A stretch of DNA of 36,908 bases from Gammaproteobacteria bacterium (GCA_020846135.1 JADLEK010000039.1:1-36908), one strand, 5' to 3'. Numbered from the stretch's first letter, positions 9,934-19,521 are shown. The notes: generated from the sequence alone by a model not told the origin. Translations and numbers: made by a program.

Positions 9934-10563
9934 TCAACGCACCTCAAACTCGGCGCGGCAGCCGCCATCGACCCACACTCCGCCGCGCTCATAACCCCAG
10001 GTCTGGTTTTGCCGGCAGGGCGTCTTGCTCAATTGCCGGATCAGGCGCACCCCGCCTCGGGTGTCCACCCGGCACAACCGGTAGCCGGGGCCTTGGGCAT
10101 CGCAGACCAACCGGCGGCTGCCATACGACCCGCCTGGGTTACGCGATTCATCCCGACCGTAACCCTGATCATAGCCACCGTTGTTATCACGGTCGCGACC
10201 CCGACCCCGACCATAATCACCGTCATTATCCCGGTCATAACCACCGTCGTTGCCGATGACGAACTCGGCCCGGCAGCCGCGATCCACCCAGATGCCGCCC
10301 CGGTCATAACCCCAGGTTTGGCCTTGGGTGCAGTCTGATTTGCTCAGTTGCCGCTGCAGCCGCACCCCGCCCCGGGTATCGGTGCGGCAGTACTGGTAGC
10401 GGTCATAGCGCGACTGGCAGGTTTCATAGCGGGAACGGGCTTCGGCGTCCTGCACCGGCAGCCCGGTCAAACCAGCCAGTGCAATCGCACCGCCCAGCAG
10501 GGTTCCCGCCAGTTTCATCCGGACCGGGTTCATGGCGGATAGTCTTTCAACATTGTGCTGCAT
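9934..10563 (-). CDS. Secreted DUF3011 repeat protein
   Basis: A 209-residue exported protein. Residues about 15-42 form a signal peptide (MKLAGTLLGGAIALAGL then a small-residue cleavage region). Two DUF3011 units follow, each starting with C..Y..C..DTRGGVRL and ending with WGY(D/E)RGG(I/V)WVDxGCRAEF. They are joined by a 50-residue Gly/Asp/Arg/Asn linker of YGRGRGRD-like repeats. Several cysteines per unit suggest disulfides in the periplasm or outside the cell. The ATG at 10563 is preferred because GGAG lies 8 bases upstream; an internal ATG at 10533 would give a shorter leader. Function unknown. It precedes the PLP-enzyme gene by 18 bases. Confidence 0.75.
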   Translation of the reverse strand: MQHNVERLSAMNPVRMKLAGTLLGGAIALAGLTGLPVQDAEARSRYETCQSRYDRYQYCRTDTRGGVRLQRQLSKSDCTQGQTWGYDRGGIWVDRGCRAEFVIGNDGGYDRDNDGDYGRGRGRDRDNNGGYDQGYGRDESRNPGGSYGSRRLVCDAQGPGYRLCRVDTRGGVRLIRQLSKTPCRQNQTWGYERGGVWVDGGCRAEFEVR

Positions 10564-10598
10564 GATGGGGACTCCAAAAAGTTGGCGAGATTTGAAAA

Positions 10599-11423
10599 TC
10601 AGGCTTCAATCGGTAAGCGGGGATCATTGCCCCATTCCGACCAGGCCCCTGGATAGCCGCGCACCCGGGGATAGCGGAGATGGCGCAGCACCCAGTAGGT
10701 ATGCGCCGAGCGATGATGGGTCTGGCAATAGACAATCACTTCCTTGTCCGGGGTTACGCCGCGCCGTTCCAGCAGCGCCCGCAACACCGGGTCGGGCTGC
10801 AAGCGGTGTTGCCGTTGGGGGTCCATGGCATCGGTCCAGTTCAGGTTCACCGCGCCGGGAATGTGGCCACCCCGGGCAGCGCGTTGATCCAGGCCAGCGT
10901 ATTCGTCCGGGCTGCGGGTATCGAGCAGCGCCACCTCGGGTTCACCAAGTCGGGCCAGAATGTAGTTTTTGTCAGCAACCGCCGCCGGATTGCGGAACTG
11001 AACCTGACAGAAACTAGGGACGGGCCGGCGACGCTGATTTTCCAGCCACCCGCCAGCCGCATCCCAGGCGTGAACCCCACCATTGAGCATCGCCAACCGC
11101 TCATAGCCAAGGACTGCCAGAGTCCATAGCAACCGACCGGCCCGGCCGTTGCCCTCCTCATCATAGGCGACGACCAGCTGATCCGCAGTCAGACCCAGCC
11201 GCGACAGCACCTCGCCTAACCGCGCTTCGGTCGGTAACAACCCCATTGCGGGCGGCTCCACCCGCACCAGATCGGTATAATCGAGATGAACTGCACCGGG
11301 AATATGACCGGCCGCGTAACTGGCCTGATCGCAGAGATCAACCACCAGCACCCCAGGATCAGCCAGATGCGGTTGCAGTTGATCCGGTTCAATGAGCAAC
11401 GGCAGGTTGAGCGCGCTGGTCAT
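10599..11423 (-). CDS. Thiosulfate/3-mercaptopyruvate sulfurtransferase, tandem rhodanese
   Basis: About 274 residues with two rhodanese domains. The N-terminal domain (VLVVDL, AGHIPGAVHLDY) is inactive, with an Asp in the loop AYDEEGNGRAGRL where Cys would be. The C-terminal domain (VALLDTRSPDEY, GGHIPGAVNLNW) carries the catalytic cysteine in VYCQTHHRSAH (C233), a loop closer to thiosulfate than to mercaptopyruvate (CGSGV) enzymes. It transfers sulfane sulfur to cyanide or thiol acceptors. Start ATG at 11423 has AGGAG 8 bases upstream; an in-frame GTG at 11432 overlaps that site. A strong terminator separates it from ETF-QO. Confidence 0.85.
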   Translation of the reverse strand: MTSALNLPLLIEPDQLQPHLADPGVLVVDLCDQASYAAGHIPGAVHLDYTDLVRVEPPAMGLLPTEARLGEVLSRLGLTADQLVVAYDEEGNGRAGRLLWTLAVLGYERLAMLNGGVHAWDAAGGWLENQRRRPVPSFCQVQFRNPAAVADKNYILARLGEPEVALLDTRSPDEYAGLDQRAARGGHIPGAVNLNWTDAMDPQRQHRLQPDPVLRALLERRGVTPDKEVIVYCQTHHRSAHTYWVLRHLRYPRVRGYPGAWSEWGNDPRLPIEA

Positions 11424-11463
11424 GACATCCACTCCTGAAAATAAAATTGCGGGTATTTTGCAT

Positions 11464-11493
11464 AAAAAAAGCCCGGAATGCGCCGGGCTTTTT
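11464..11493 (-). terminator. Rho-independent terminator after ETF-QO
   Basis: A-tract 11464-11470, stem GCCCGG (11471-11476)/CCGGGC (11483-11488), loop AATGCG, then T-tract 11489-11493. Read on the minus strand it is a perfect GC stem followed by seven U, 10 bases after the ETF-QO stop. It is symmetric and could also act on the plus strand. Confidence 0.85.
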
Positions 11494-11503
11494 AAGTCAT
11501 CGG

Positions 11504-13144
11504 TTACATATTCGGATAATTCGGGCCGCCGCCGCCTTCCGGGGTCGCCCAGTTGATGTTCTGGGTCGGGTCCTTGATGTCGCAGGTCTTGCAGTGGACA
11601 CAGTTCTGGGCGTTGATTTGCAGGCGCGGGTTGTTGCCCTCGCTGTCCCGGATGATTTCATAAACCCCCGCCGGGCAATAGCGCTGCTCCGGGGCGTCGT
11701 ATAAGGCCAGATTGACCTGAATCGGCACTGCCGGATCTTTCAAGGTCAGATGGCAGGGCTGATCCTCGCCGTGATTGGTGTTGGAAATGAACACCGAGGA
11801 CAGCCGGTCGAAACTGACCTTCCCATCCGGTTTGGGATACTCAATCTTCGGACACTCGGAGGCTTTCTTGAGCTTGGCGTGGTCGGGTTTGTGGTGCAGG
11901 GTCCACGGTGCTTTGCCCCGGAGGATGTAGGTATCCAGAGCCGAGTACGCAATCGCCGCCCACAAGCCCCAACTGAACGACGGCTTGATGTTGCGGACCT
12001 GGTAAAGCTCTTCCCACAGCCAGCTTTGTTGCAACACTTGCGGATATTCAGCGACTTCATCAGCGCTGCGTCCTTCGCCCAGCGCGGCGAACAGCGCTTC
12101 CGCCGCCACCATTCCTGACTTCATTGCGGTATGCGTCCCCTTGATCTTGGGCGCATTGAGGAAACCAGCGGTGTCGCCGATCAGCAGACCGCCGGGAAAA
12201 GTCAGTTTGGGAATCGACTGGAACCCGCCGGCAGAAATAGCCCGCGCGCCGTAAGCGATCCGCCGCCCGCCTTCAAAGGTCGGGCGAATATCGGGATGGG
12301 TCTTGAAGCGCTGAAATTCCTCGAATGGCGACAGATGCGGGTTTTCGTAACCAAGGCCGACGACGAACCCGACCGAAACCTGGTTGTTTTCGAGATGATA
12401 GAGGAACGATCCGCCATAGGTGCTGGTATCCAGCGGCCAGCCGACGGTGTGGACGATCTTGCCCAGCTGGTGCTGGGCCGGATCGATCTCCCACAGTTCC
12501 TTGATGCCGATGCCGTAGGTCTGGGGATCTACGCCCTCGCGCAGCTTGAACCGCTCGAACAGGGTCTTGGTCAGCGATCCCCGGCAACCCTCGGCGAAAA
12601 TCGTATAGCGGGCGCGCAGTTCCATGCCCGGCGCAAACTGCTCGGTCGGCTCACCATCGCGGCCCACGCCCATATCGCCGGTCGCCACCCCGACCACCGC
12701 GCCATCATCGTTGTACAGCACTTCAGCGGCGGCGAAACCAGGATAGATTTCCACCCCCAGTTCTTCCGCCTGGGTCGCCAGCCAGCGGCAAAAATTACCC
12801 AGGCTGATGATGTAGTTGCCGTGGTTGTTCATCTGCGGCGGGGTAGGCAGCCGGTACGAAGTTTCGCGGCTGAGGAACAGGAACTGGTCTTCACCCGCCG
12901 GGGTGTGCAGCGGCGCACCCCGCTCCCGCCAGTCGGGGAGCAGCTCGTTCAGGGCGCGCGGTTCGATGACGGCCCCGGACAGGATGTGCGCGCCGACTTC
13001 GGAGCCTTTTTCCAGCACGAACACGCTGATTTCCTGCTCATATTGCGCGGCTAACTGCTTTAAGCGAATCGCAGCGCACAGACCGGACGGGCCAGCTCCG
13101 ACGATCACTACGTCATATTCCATACTTTCGCGTTCTACTTCCAC
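11504..13144 (-). CDS. Electron transfer flavoprotein-ubiquinone oxidoreductase
   Basis: About 546 residues, the normal length. The N-terminal Rossmann FAD motif is [19 protein letters not shown]. The middle holds the ubiquinone-binding region with GCRGSLTK, and the C-terminus has a 4Fe-4S ferredoxin-like motif [12 protein letters not shown] ending in [10 protein letters not shown]. It passes electrons from reduced ETF (fatty-acid and amino-acid dehydrogenases) to the quinone pool at the inner membrane. The GTG at 13144 is chosen: AAGGAG lies 7 bases upstream and it gives [11 protein letters not shown]; an ATG at 13123 lacks a good site. The gene is divergent from the SLC13 fusion and is followed by a terminator, so it is probably monocistronic. 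Confidence 0.95.
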   Translation of the reverse strand: MEVERESMEYDVVIVGAGPSGLCAAIRLKQLAAQYEQEISVFVLEKGSEVGAHILSGAVIEPRALNELLPDWRERGAPLHTPAGEDQFLFLSRETSYRLPTPPQMNNHGNYIISLGNFCRWLATQAEELGVEIYPGFAAAEVLYNDDGAVVGVATGDMGVGRDGEPTEQFAPGMELRARYTIFAEGCRGSLTKTLFERFKLREGVDPQTYGIGIKELWEIDPAQHQLGKIVHTVGWPLDTSTYGGSFLYHLENNQVSVGFVVGLGYENPHLSPFEEFQRFKTHPDIRPTFEGGRRIAYGARAISAGGFQSIPKLTFPGGLLIGDTAGFLNAPKIKGTHTAMKSGMVAAEALFAALGEGRSADEVAEYPQVLQQSWLWEELYQVRNIKPSFSWGLWAAIAYSALDTYILRGKAPWTLHHKPDHAKLKKASECPKIEYPKPDGKVSFDRLSSVFISNTNHGEDQPCHLTLKDPAVPIQVNLALYDAPEQRYCPAGVYEIIRDSEGNNPRLQINAQNCVHCKTCDIKDPTQNINWATPEGGGGPNYPNM

Positions 13145-13280
13145 CGGGTCACTCCTTCTGGATGATTCAGGTTGGAGACAGCGGGCAATCCCCCGCTTGG
13201 CGCGTGAAATCTCCGCAATTTGCGCGATTGTAGCAAGCCGGCGCTCTGAATTATTGCTCTTTAACGTCAAGGCCGGCGGC

Positions 13281-13309
13281 GGGGCATCCCAAGCGTTTTT
13301 ACCTATAAT
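13281..13309 (+). promoter_or_regulatory. Putative sigma-70 promoter of SLC13 gene
   Basis: A perfect TATAAT box lies at 13304-13309, 27 bases upstream of the ATG at 13337. The -35 region (around 13281-13286) is poor, so activation or a weak promoter is implied. It lies in the 192-base divergent space with ETF-QO. Confidence 0.4.
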
Positions 13310-13336
13310 CATGCCCATTACCGATGAGGAGTTTCC

Positions 13337-15181
13337 ATGTCTGATCCGTCTCATGCCCTGCCGCTGGCCCGCTTGCAGGCTGACGCCCTGTTTGCCGGCG
13401 CAGCGCCTGGCATACTGGCCCGGTTGCTGGGTGCGCTGGAAACGGTCGCCTTCGCCCCCAACGAGGTTTTGTGCCGGCGCGGCGATCCGGCGGCGGCGCT
13501 CTATCTGATTGAGTCCGGCGAGGCGCGATTAACCACGCCGACCGGTCGCGAACTCCCCTTGCAGGAATCGCGCTGCGGCGAGGAGGCTGCCGCCGGTCTG
13601 GCCCATTATGCCTGCACCGTCACTGCAGCGACTCCGTTGCAGGCCTGGCGATTGCCGAAAGCAGCGCTGGCGGATCTGGCCAAGGCCCGGCCTGGATTCG
13701 CCGCTGAAGCCTTGCTGTCGCTGGCTTCGCATCTGGGCGGTGAACTGATCGACGCCCCGGCCAAACTCAAAACCGCCAAGGCGGCTATCGTTCCAAAAGC
13801 TGAACTGGTCGGCTGGGCCAGTGTGCTGGTTGCGCCACCACTGATCTTTCTGGCGGGCCTGTATGCAGGTTTCACCACCCAGGCTGCCATTTTTACCGCC
13901 ATCCTGGCGGCTGCGATCCTGATGTGGGTATTTTCGCTGGTCGATGAGTTTGTCCCGCCGCTGGTGGCGGTCGTAGCGACCCTGTTCATCGGGCTGGCCC
14001 CACCGACGGTGGCGCTGGCCGGTTTCGCCTCCTCCGGATTAATGACTTTGCTGGGGGTATTCGCGCTATCGGCGACCATCAGCATTTCCGGACTCAGCTA
14101 CCGACTCATGCTCTGGATATTGCTGAAGTTGCCGGACCGGCCAGTCTGGCAACAGTCGACCCTGCTGGCTGGCGGTTACTTGCTGTCGCCGATTACGCCG
14201 TCAGGCAACAGCCGACTGTCGCTGCTGCTGCCGCTGTATCGGGACATGCTGGACGGGTTGCGCCTGCCGAAGCGCGGCATTGCGGCAACCGGACTGATGG
14301 CGGCGGCCTTCGCCGGGGCCATGTTGTTCTCGCCGATGCTGTCGACCAGCAAGTCCTCCAATATCACCGCGATCAACTTGTTGCCGACCCAGGTTCAGGA
14401 GGAATTTCTCGGCCTATTCTGGCTGGCTGCCGCTGGAGTGGCCGCCATCGGGCTGACTCTGTTGCATCTGATAGCCATGCGCTGGCTGTTTCCGGGAGAT
14501 AATCCGGCCCCGCTACCCAAGGATCGGATGTCCATCCAGCTCAAGCTGCTTGGCCCGATGAGCGGGGTGGAAAAAATCGCCCTGGGCGGGTTCGCCTTCT
14601 TCCTGATCGGTGCAGGAACCGTATCCTGGCATCACATCCAGCCGTCGTGGATTGCCGGTTGCGTACTTATCGGGTTGCTGCTGTCCGGAGTGTTCGGCAA
14701 ACAGGAATTTCGCCAGCAACTGGATTGGCCGATGGTGTTTTTCCTGCTCGGCATGGACAGCATTACCCGGATCATGAGCTATCTGGGGCTGGATACGGCC
14801 TTGGCGCGGGCGATGAACGACAGCTTCAGCTTCATTGACGGACGCATCGACCTGTTCATTCTCGCGGCGCTGGCGACCACGCTGATCGTCCGGCTAGCGC
14901 TGCCAATCACTGCCGGGATGCTAGTGTCGGTCATCATCCTGCTGCCGGTGGCCAACGCTCAGGAGATTCATCCCTGGATCTGCGTTTTCCTGACTGCGCT
15001 GTTCAGCGACATCTGGTTTTTACCCTATCAAAGTTCGGTGTACCTGCAAGTTGTTTCCCAGGGTTTGACCACCCAGTTCGATGAGCCGCGTTTCATGCGC
15101 TACAACCAGTGGATGAACCTGGCGCGGGTTGCGGTCGCCTTTCTCTCGATTCCCTACTGGCAATGGCTGGATCTGGCATGA
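13337..15181 (+). CDS. SLC13/DASS-family permease with N-terminal cyclic-nucleotide-binding-like domain
   Basis: A 614-residue fusion. Residues about 15-130 have the cNMP-binding fold ([44 protein letters not shown]), but the phosphate-cassette arginine is not evident, so cNMP binding is doubtful. From about residue 155 it is a polytopic inner-membrane carrier with 10 or more hydrophobic segments. The SLC13-type Ser/Thr-Asn-Ser loops appear as ITPSGNSR and STSKSSNIT. Typical substrates are di- or tricarboxylates or sulfate with sodium. Start ATG has GAGGAG 6 bases upstream. The following gene starts in an ATGA overlap, so the two are translationally coupled. Confidence 0.8.
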   Translation: MSDPSHALPLARLQADALFAGAAPGILARLLGALETVAFAPNEVLCRRGDPAAALYLIESGEARLTTPTGRELPLQESRCGEEAAAGLAHYACTVTAATPLQAWRLPKAALADLAKARPGFAAEALLSLASHLGGELIDAPAKLKTAKAAIVPKAELVGWASVLVAPPLIFLAGLYAGFTTQAAIFTAILAAAILMWVFSLVDEFVPPLVAVVATLFIGLAPPTVALAGFASSGLMTLLGVFALSATISISGLSYRLMLWILLKLPDRPVWQQSTLLAGGYLLSPITPSGNSRLSLLLPLYRDMLDGLRLPKRGIAATGLMAAAFAGAMLFSPMLSTSKSSNITAINLLPTQVQEEFLGLFWLAAAGVAAIGLTLLHLIAMRWLFPGDNPAPLPKDRMSIQLKLLGPMSGVEKIALGGFAFFLIGAGTVSWHHIQPSWIAGCVLIGLLLSGVFGKQEFRQQLDWPMVFFLLGMDSITRIMSYLGLDTALARAMNDSFSFIDGRIDLFILAALATTLIVRLALPITAGMLVSVIILLPVANAQEIHPWICVFLTALFSDIWFLPYQSSVYLQVVSQGLTTQFDEPRFMRYNQWMNLARVAVAFLSIPYWQWLDLA

Positions 15182-16203
15182 GCGCATTCTGGAAAAATGG
15201 GCTGATTGGCGCTTTCCTGCTGGGATTTATTGGGCTGCTGGGCAGCTTCAATGCCAGCAAGCCGCGCATCCTGGTGTTGCATGCCTTCGATCAGGATTAT
15301 TCGTGGGTTCGCACCGTAGATTTGGGCATCCGGGAGGCCCTCAAGAACAATCGACGTCCGGTGTCGGTGCAGTGGCATTACCTCGGCTTCAACCGCAAGC
15401 CTCATGCGGACCAGCGGGAAGATGCAGCGATCCAGGCGCGGCGGGCCATTACCCAAATCGATCCGGACATTCTGATCGCGGTCGACGATGAAAGCAGCGC
15501 CCATGTCGCCCGTCACTACGTCGGGCGAGACCGGCCCAGGATTCTGTTTGTGTCTATCGATCAGCCGCTGGAGCAGTACGGCTATCGGGGGGCGCGCAAC
15601 GTCTCGGGCATCGCCGAACAATTGCCGCTGGCTGCGGTGCGCGATGCGCTGCTGACGATGCGTCCAGATCAGTCCGCCCGGATCGCCGTACTTGGCGCCC
15701 ATGATGACACCGGACGCGCGGAACTGGCGCAAACGCAAGCCTTCGACTGGACGCCGCATCGCCTGGTGGCAACCGAAGTGGTGAAGGATTTCACCGCCTG
15801 GCAGGCTTTTGTCGAACGCACTGCCAGCCAGGCGGATGCCCTGCTGGTCTTGAGCTACGGAGGGCTGGAGCGCGGCGGCGACGATCATCAGGTGGTAGCT
15901 GGCGCGGAAATGGTCAACTGGGTCGAAACCAACGCCAAGCCGTTGCCGCTGGGCATTCAAGCCAGCTATGTGGAAGATGGCGGTGGCCTGAGCTTTTCGC
16001 CGCCGCCCTTCGATTATGGGCAAAAAGCGATGGAACTGGCGCTGGCCTGGCTCGAAGCGCCATCCGGGGCCGCAGCGCCGCCGGTGACGACCTCAGCGCA
16101 TTTTCGGGTGAGCCTGCGGCCCACCCGGCTGGCGACCCGTGGGGTTAAGCTGCCGGCGATCTATGTGGAAGCCGCCCGGATCGGTGAGAGCTATTTTCCG
16201 TAG
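15178..16203 (+). CDS. ABC-type substrate-binding-like protein, membrane-anchored or periplasmic
   Basis: About 341 residues from the ATG at 15178, which overlaps the permease stop as ATGA. Residues 8-24 form a hydrophobic signal or anchor (GLIGAFLLGFIGLLGSF). The rest resembles the two-lobed ABC_sub_bind (PF04392-like) fold: ILVLHAFDQDYSWV, DILIAVDDESSAHV, PRILFVSIDQPLEQ and LGIQASYVEDGG. No ABC permease or ATPase gene is adjacent. Its coupling to an SLC13 carrier with a sensory domain suggests a periplasmic sensing or delivery partner, which is an inference from context. It ends 8 bases before the convergent glycosyltransferase stop. Confidence 0.7.
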   Translation: MSAFWKNGLIGAFLLGFIGLLGSFNASKPRILVLHAFDQDYSWVRTVDLGIREALKNNRRPVSVQWHYLGFNRKPHADQREDAAIQARRAITQIDPDILIAVDDESSAHVARHYVGRDRPRILFVSIDQPLEQYGYRGARNVSGIAEQLPLAAVRDALLTMRPDQSARIAVLGAHDDTGRAELAQTQAFDWTPHRLVATEVVKDFTAWQAFVERTASQADALLVLSYGGLERGGDDHQVVAGAEMVNWVETNAKPLPLGIQASYVEDGGGLSFSPPPFDYGQKAMELALAWLEAPSGAAAPPVTTSAHFRVSLRPTRLATRGVKLPAIYVEAARIGESYFP

Positions 16204-16211
16204 CCCTGCTT

Positions 16212-17159
16212 TCAGGCAGCGGGGAGCGATTCCCGGTTTTGTCCTTGGCGCAGCGTTCGGCAGCAAGCGGCATAGCGCCACCAGACTGCGGGTTCCGGGG
16301 TGTGAATCAGACCGAGCAGGGCATCGCCGAGGATCATCGGGATCAGCTTCGGGGCGTTCTTCCGCGCCCAGCGCAGAAAGCTGCGCAACCGGCGGCGCAG
16401 GCAGGCCCGCCACAGCGCCGGCGGAATCAATTCGCCATGCTGTTCGGCGAATTTGCCGAGGGTGTCCCAGGTGGCCTCGAACATCATGAGCTGGCGCTGG
16501 CTGGCGTTGTGGTCATGGCGCCGATAGCTGGCCAGAATCCCAGGCGTTCGCGCCACTGCATGATGCACTGACAGGCGCAGCCAGCCGTCCAGATCTTCCA
16601 ACGGCAACTGTTCGTCAAAGCCGCCGATGCTGAGAAACGCCTCGCGCCGCAGCGCCACGGTGGGGTTGGCGATGGGGTTATAGCGGATCAGTCCCAAATA
16701 GGCTTGATGATCGGGACCGGGCAGCGGGCGGTTACGGTTGGCTGCGGATAACCACTGGCCGGTCGCGTCGATCCGGTCCACATCAGCGTAGACCAGGGCT
16801 AAAGCGGGATCACGCCAGGTTTCGATCGCTTGCTGCTGGCGCAGAATCTTGTCGGGATAGAGCTGATCGTCGGAACCGAGCAGATGGACCCATTCGCCCC
16901 GGCAGGCGGCGATGGCGCGGTTGGACGCGGCGCTGACCCCCCGGTTGGCTTGATGAATCACCCTCAGGCGTTCAAAGCGGTTCGCATGGATGGCCGCAAA
17001 GCGCTCGGCGACCGCCAGGGTGTCATCGGTGGAGCCGTCGTCAACGACCACTAGCTCCAGGCGCGGGTAAGTTTGGACCCGCACCGATTCCAGACAGTCG
17101 CTCAGGAAGGAGACGTGGTTATAGGCAGGCACCGCCACACTCACCAGCGGTACGCTCAT
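16212..17159 (-). CDS. Family 2 glycosyltransferase
   Basis: 315 residues with a GT-A fold: VSVAVPAYNHVSFL at the start, LELVVVDDGSTDDTL (nucleotide binding), and HLLGSDDQLYPDK containing a DxD-like SDD near residue 95. A basic C-terminal tail (RRRLRSFLRWARK) could associate with the membrane. It transfers a sugar from a nucleotide donor, probably in surface polysaccharide or lipid glycan synthesis; the acceptor is unknown. Start ATG at 17159 overlaps the methyltransferase stop as ATGA, the last gene of a three-gene operon. Confidence 0.88.
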   Translation of the reverse strand: MSVPLVSVAVPAYNHVSFLSDCLESVRVQTYPRLELVVVDDGSTDDTLAVAERFAAIHANRFERLRVIHQANRGVSAASNRAIAACRGEWVHLLGSDDQLYPDKILRQQQAIETWRDPALALVYADVDRIDATGQWLSAANRNRPLPGPDHQAYLGLIRYNPIANPTVALRREAFLSIGGFDEQLPLEDLDGWLRLSVHHAVARTPGILASYRRHDHNASQRQLMMFEATWDTLGKFAEQHGELIPPALWRACLRRRLRSFLRWARKNAPKLIPMILGDALLGLIHTPEPAVWWRYAACCRTLRQGQNRESLPAA

Positions 17160-17782
17160 TTTTCCGCCAGCAACAGGTACTGCACCGCCAGAAACTCACT
17201 GAGCAGGCGATGGGGATACCACCAGCGGCGGTACTTGCGCTTGATGAAAGGCGCAATGGCGATGGTCCGCCAACCGGCCCGATTTACGGCATCCAGCAGG
17301 CTGGCGCGGGTGAAAAAGTGCAGGTGAGTGCGATCCAGAATACCAGCGTCGGCATAGGCGAACCGTCCCTGGAACAGCAGGGGCAGGATGACGCTGTGGT
17401 GGCGCACGTTGGGGACGCTCAACAGCAGGCGCGCCCCGGAGCGAACCCGCCGCTGTAATTCTGTCAGCGCCCACCAGGGGTCCAGCAGGTGTTCCAGCAC
17501 GTCGGCCATGATCACCAGATCGTAATCCGACCACGGCGCTTGCTCCAGGCCGTCCTCAAACGGCGCGTTCCAGACCCGATCCAGTTGAGCCGCCGCCTGG
17601 GTCGCCGCTTCAGGGTGGGGTTCGATGCCGTCACAGCGCCCGATCAGGCCAGCGTCCAGCAACTGCCGACCCAGCCGACCACTGGCGCAACCGATGTCCA
17701 GCGCCACTGGGTGCCGACCGTGGAGCCGAAGAAAGTCCACCAGCTCCTGCCGATCCGCGATGAAATAGGCGGGGGCGCTCAC
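17156..17782 (-). CDS. Class I SAM-dependent methyltransferase
   Basis: 208 residues with a Rossmann methyltransferase core. Motif I is VALDIGCASGRLG near residues 26-38, CDGIEPH ends strand 2, and DLVIMADVLEHLLDP matches motif IV. The strand LLLSVPNVRHHS and tail HLHFFTRASLLDAVNRAGW are typical of UbiG/tellurite-type small-molecule or glycan methyltransferases. Both ends overlap neighbours by four bases (GTGA with the amidotransferase, ATGA with the glycosyltransferase). With a GT2 partner, methylation of a sugar or lipid-linked glycan is plausible. Confidence 0.85.
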   Translation of the reverse strand: MSAPAYFIADRQELVDFLRLHGRHPVALDIGCASGRLGRQLLDAGLIGRCDGIEPHPEAATQAAAQLDRVWNAPFEDGLEQAPWSDYDLVIMADVLEHLLDPWWALTELQRRVRSGARLLLSVPNVRHHSVILPLLFQGRFAYADAGILDRTHLHFFTRASLLDAVNRAGWRTIAIAPFIKRKYRRWWYPHRLLSEFLAVQYLLLAEK

Positions 17783-18483
17783 AGGCCGGTTTGTTCCAGC
17801 CAGGCGATCAAGGTTTGCCGTCCGCGTTCAGCAGCGTTCCCGGCATGACGAGCGGTTTCAACTCGCAGCGCCGGCACACTCAGACCGGGAGTTCCGGCAA
17901 TCTCGCCGGCATGGCCGATTAGCCAGCGTTCCAGCCCGCGCCCGGTAGTTTCGATGTGAAATTGCAGAGCCAAGACGTGCTTTTCCCATGAGAATGCCTG
18001 GTGCAGATACTGATCGCTGGAGGCCAGCAGCACCGCGCCATCGGGCAAATCGAAGGTATCGCCATGCCAGTGCAAGACCGAGGTTCCATCGACGAAAGCC
18101 GCCAGCGGACTGTTAAGGCCCGCCTCGGTCAGGGTCAACGGTTTCCAGCCGATCTCCTTGCCGTGGCCCGGATAAACCCGTCCCCCCAGCACTTGGGCGA
18201 TGAGTTGGCAACCGAGGCAGATGCCGAGAGTCGGCCGGCCCGCCGCCAGCCGCGTTCGCAGCAGTTGCAATTCATCGCGGAGAAACGGGTAGGCGTCCTG
18301 TTCATAAACGCCAATCGGCCCGCCCAACACCACCCACAGGTCATCGGTCAGCGGGTCTAGGGTTCCTAGATCGTCGTAACCGGCCTCGACATAACGAAGG
18401 GCGTAGCCGCGCTCGGTCAGCAGTGGGGCAAAACTATCCAGGTCTTCAAAGGCGACATGACGAAGGGCGAGAACCGTATTCAT
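17779..18483 (-). CDS. Class I glutamine amidotransferase-like protein
   Basis: 234 residues. The catalytic triad of class I amidotransferases is visible: C89 in LGICLGCQL, and H176 and E178 in LQFHIETTG. Strand WVVLGGPIGVYE is also characteristic. No synthetase domain is fused, so it is either a stand-alone hydrolase of the GMP-synthase/YfeJ-like group (gamma-glutamyl peptide hydrolase style) or an amidotransferase subunit. It heads a coupled operon with a methyltransferase and a glycosyltransferase. Start ATG at 18483 has no strong ribosome-binding site. Confidence 0.82.
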   Translation of the reverse strand: MNTVLALRHVAFEDLDSFAPLLTERGYALRYVEAGYDDLGTLDPLTDDLWVVLGGPIGVYEQDAYPFLRDELQLLRTRLAAGRPTLGICLGCQLIAQVLGGRVYPGHGKEIGWKPLTLTEAGLNSPLAAFVDGTSVLHWHGDTFDLPDGAVLLASSDQYLHQAFSWEKHVLALQFHIETTGRGLERWLIGHAGEIAGTPGLSVPALRVETARHAGNAAERGRQTLIAWLEQTGL

Positions 18484-18647
18484 CGGTGGATGCGCTCAGG
18501 CAACAGGTTGGGAGGGGGATAGCGCATTATGCAGCAGAGCAACCGCGAATGGCGTGGCGTGCTGGATGGTGGAGTGGTTTGATGTACCGGTTTCCTCAAT
18601 GAGACCAATTTCCGGCAGGTTTTCGCATTCAGGGTTCCTGGACTCCG

Positions 18648-18671
18648 TCATTCCCGTGAACGCGGGAATCC
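18648..18671. repeat. Palindromic intergenic repeat (ATTCCCG type)
   Basis: ATTCCCG (18650-18656) pairs with CGGGAAT (18663-18669), flanked by GTC and CCAG. This matches the widespread proteobacterial GTCATTCCCGCG...CGCGGGAATCC intergenic palindrome. It lies in the 274-base gap between the amidotransferase and nifZ. I see no gene in that gap. Confidence 0.6.
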
Positions 18672-18757
18672 AGTCAGACACCCATGAACGCAAGCAATAC
18701 GATGAAATTTAACTTGACCCGGCAAATCCCCCGCCATTAACCCCCGCCAGCCCGAAA

Positions 18758-19210
18758 CTATGCAACGACAAAGACATCCAGGGCGCTTTCCGGCACATCC
18801 AGCACCCGGGTCGTAAACAGGACATGGTAATGGGCAGCGGTATCCGGCTCACGAATCACCGCCATCACTTCGCCGACGGTTCTCGCCGCCACCGCGACCT
18901 CGCCCCCAATCGCCAATGGCAACCGGGTCGTGACCCGGTCGCCACGCTCGAAGCGGTTGGGAATCCACGGCGCAGTGGCCGGGATCAGTTCGGTTTCCCG
19001 GCAGCCGACCATTCCCCCGCCGCTGTCCAGAAAATGCACGGTGTAGATGATCTGGTCCTGGAGGAACACCCCCAGCTCGCAGACATAGCCGATGCTGCCG
19101 CGTCGCACCAGCACCGTGCCGGTGTCCTCGCCGGGATAGGTGCCGTCATTGCGCAGATTGCGGATCACCCGCACCGCGTCGTCACAGGCAAAGCGCGGTT
19201 CCAGAATCAC
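18758..19210 (-). CDS. nifZ: Nitrogen fixation protein NifZ
   Basis: About 150 residues from the GTG at 19210, which overlaps the nifW stop as GTGA. The NifZ-like core has VRVIRNLRNDGTYPGEDTG, RRGSIGYVCELGVFLQDQ and YTVHFLDSGGGMVGCRETEL. NifZ helps in maturation of the nitrogenase MoFe protein P-clusters. The frame remains open upstream to 19360 but inside nifW. It is the last gene of a nifV-nifW-nifZ unit; no nifHDK is in the window, so the catalytic genes lie elsewhere. Confidence 0.82.
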   Translation of the reverse strand: MILEPRFACDDAVRVIRNLRNDGTYPGEDTGTVLVRRGSIGYVCELGVFLQDQIIYTVHFLDSGGGMVGCRETELIPATAPWIPNRFERGDRVTTRLPLAIGGEVAVAARTVGEVMAVIREPDTAAHYHVLFTTRVLDVPESALDVFVVA

Positions 19211-19521
19211 GAGGCGGATCGGCCAATGTTGGCTACGGCAATCCGTACTTCCCGCTGCGCCGCTTGCCGGTGAAACACCTTGAACACCTTTTCGGCCTGC
19301 GCGTTGGAATGTACAAAATCCTGATAAGCCTGCTTTAAACAGCCGGCATAACCGTCCCAATCGGTCGGGCTGGTCTGCTGCAGGTAATCGTGAAACCGTT
19401 TGAGGATATGCAGGCGGTTGACCTGCACCACCACCGGATCGAAAGCGATAAAAAAGTAGTTGAGAAAGTCCTCGGCGGAGGTCATTTCAGCCAGTTCGTC
19501 AAGCAGAGCGGCAGTCGTCAT
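19207..19521 (-). CDS. nifW: Nitrogenase-stabilizing protein NifW
   Basis: 104 residues, near the usual NifW length. Characteristic stretches are [36 protein letters not shown] and [17 protein letters not shown]. NifW associates with the MoFe protein and helps its assembly or protects it from oxygen. The start overlaps the nifV stop (ATGA) and its stop overlaps nifZ (GTGA), so the three genes are translated as one coupled operon. Confidence 0.9.
   Translation of the reverse strand: MTTAALLDELAEMTSAEDFLNYFFIAFDPVVVQVNRLHILKRFHDYLQQTSPTDWDGYAGCLKQAYQDFVHSNAQAEKVFKVFHRQAAQREVRIAVANIGRSAS

Noticed and set aside
9859..10338. Plus-strand frame rich in Thr/Val/Ile repeats
   Set aside because: Antisense image of the low-complexity Gly/Asp/Arg linker in the DUF3011 gene.
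12131..13054. 307-codon plus-strand frame
   Set aside because: Antisense to the clear ETF-QO gene, with no domain of its own.
18496..18693. Minus-strand frame with VSDWIPAFTGMTES peptide
   Set aside because: This peptide is the usual false translation of the ATTCCCG palindromic repeat present here; no ribosome-binding site or domain.
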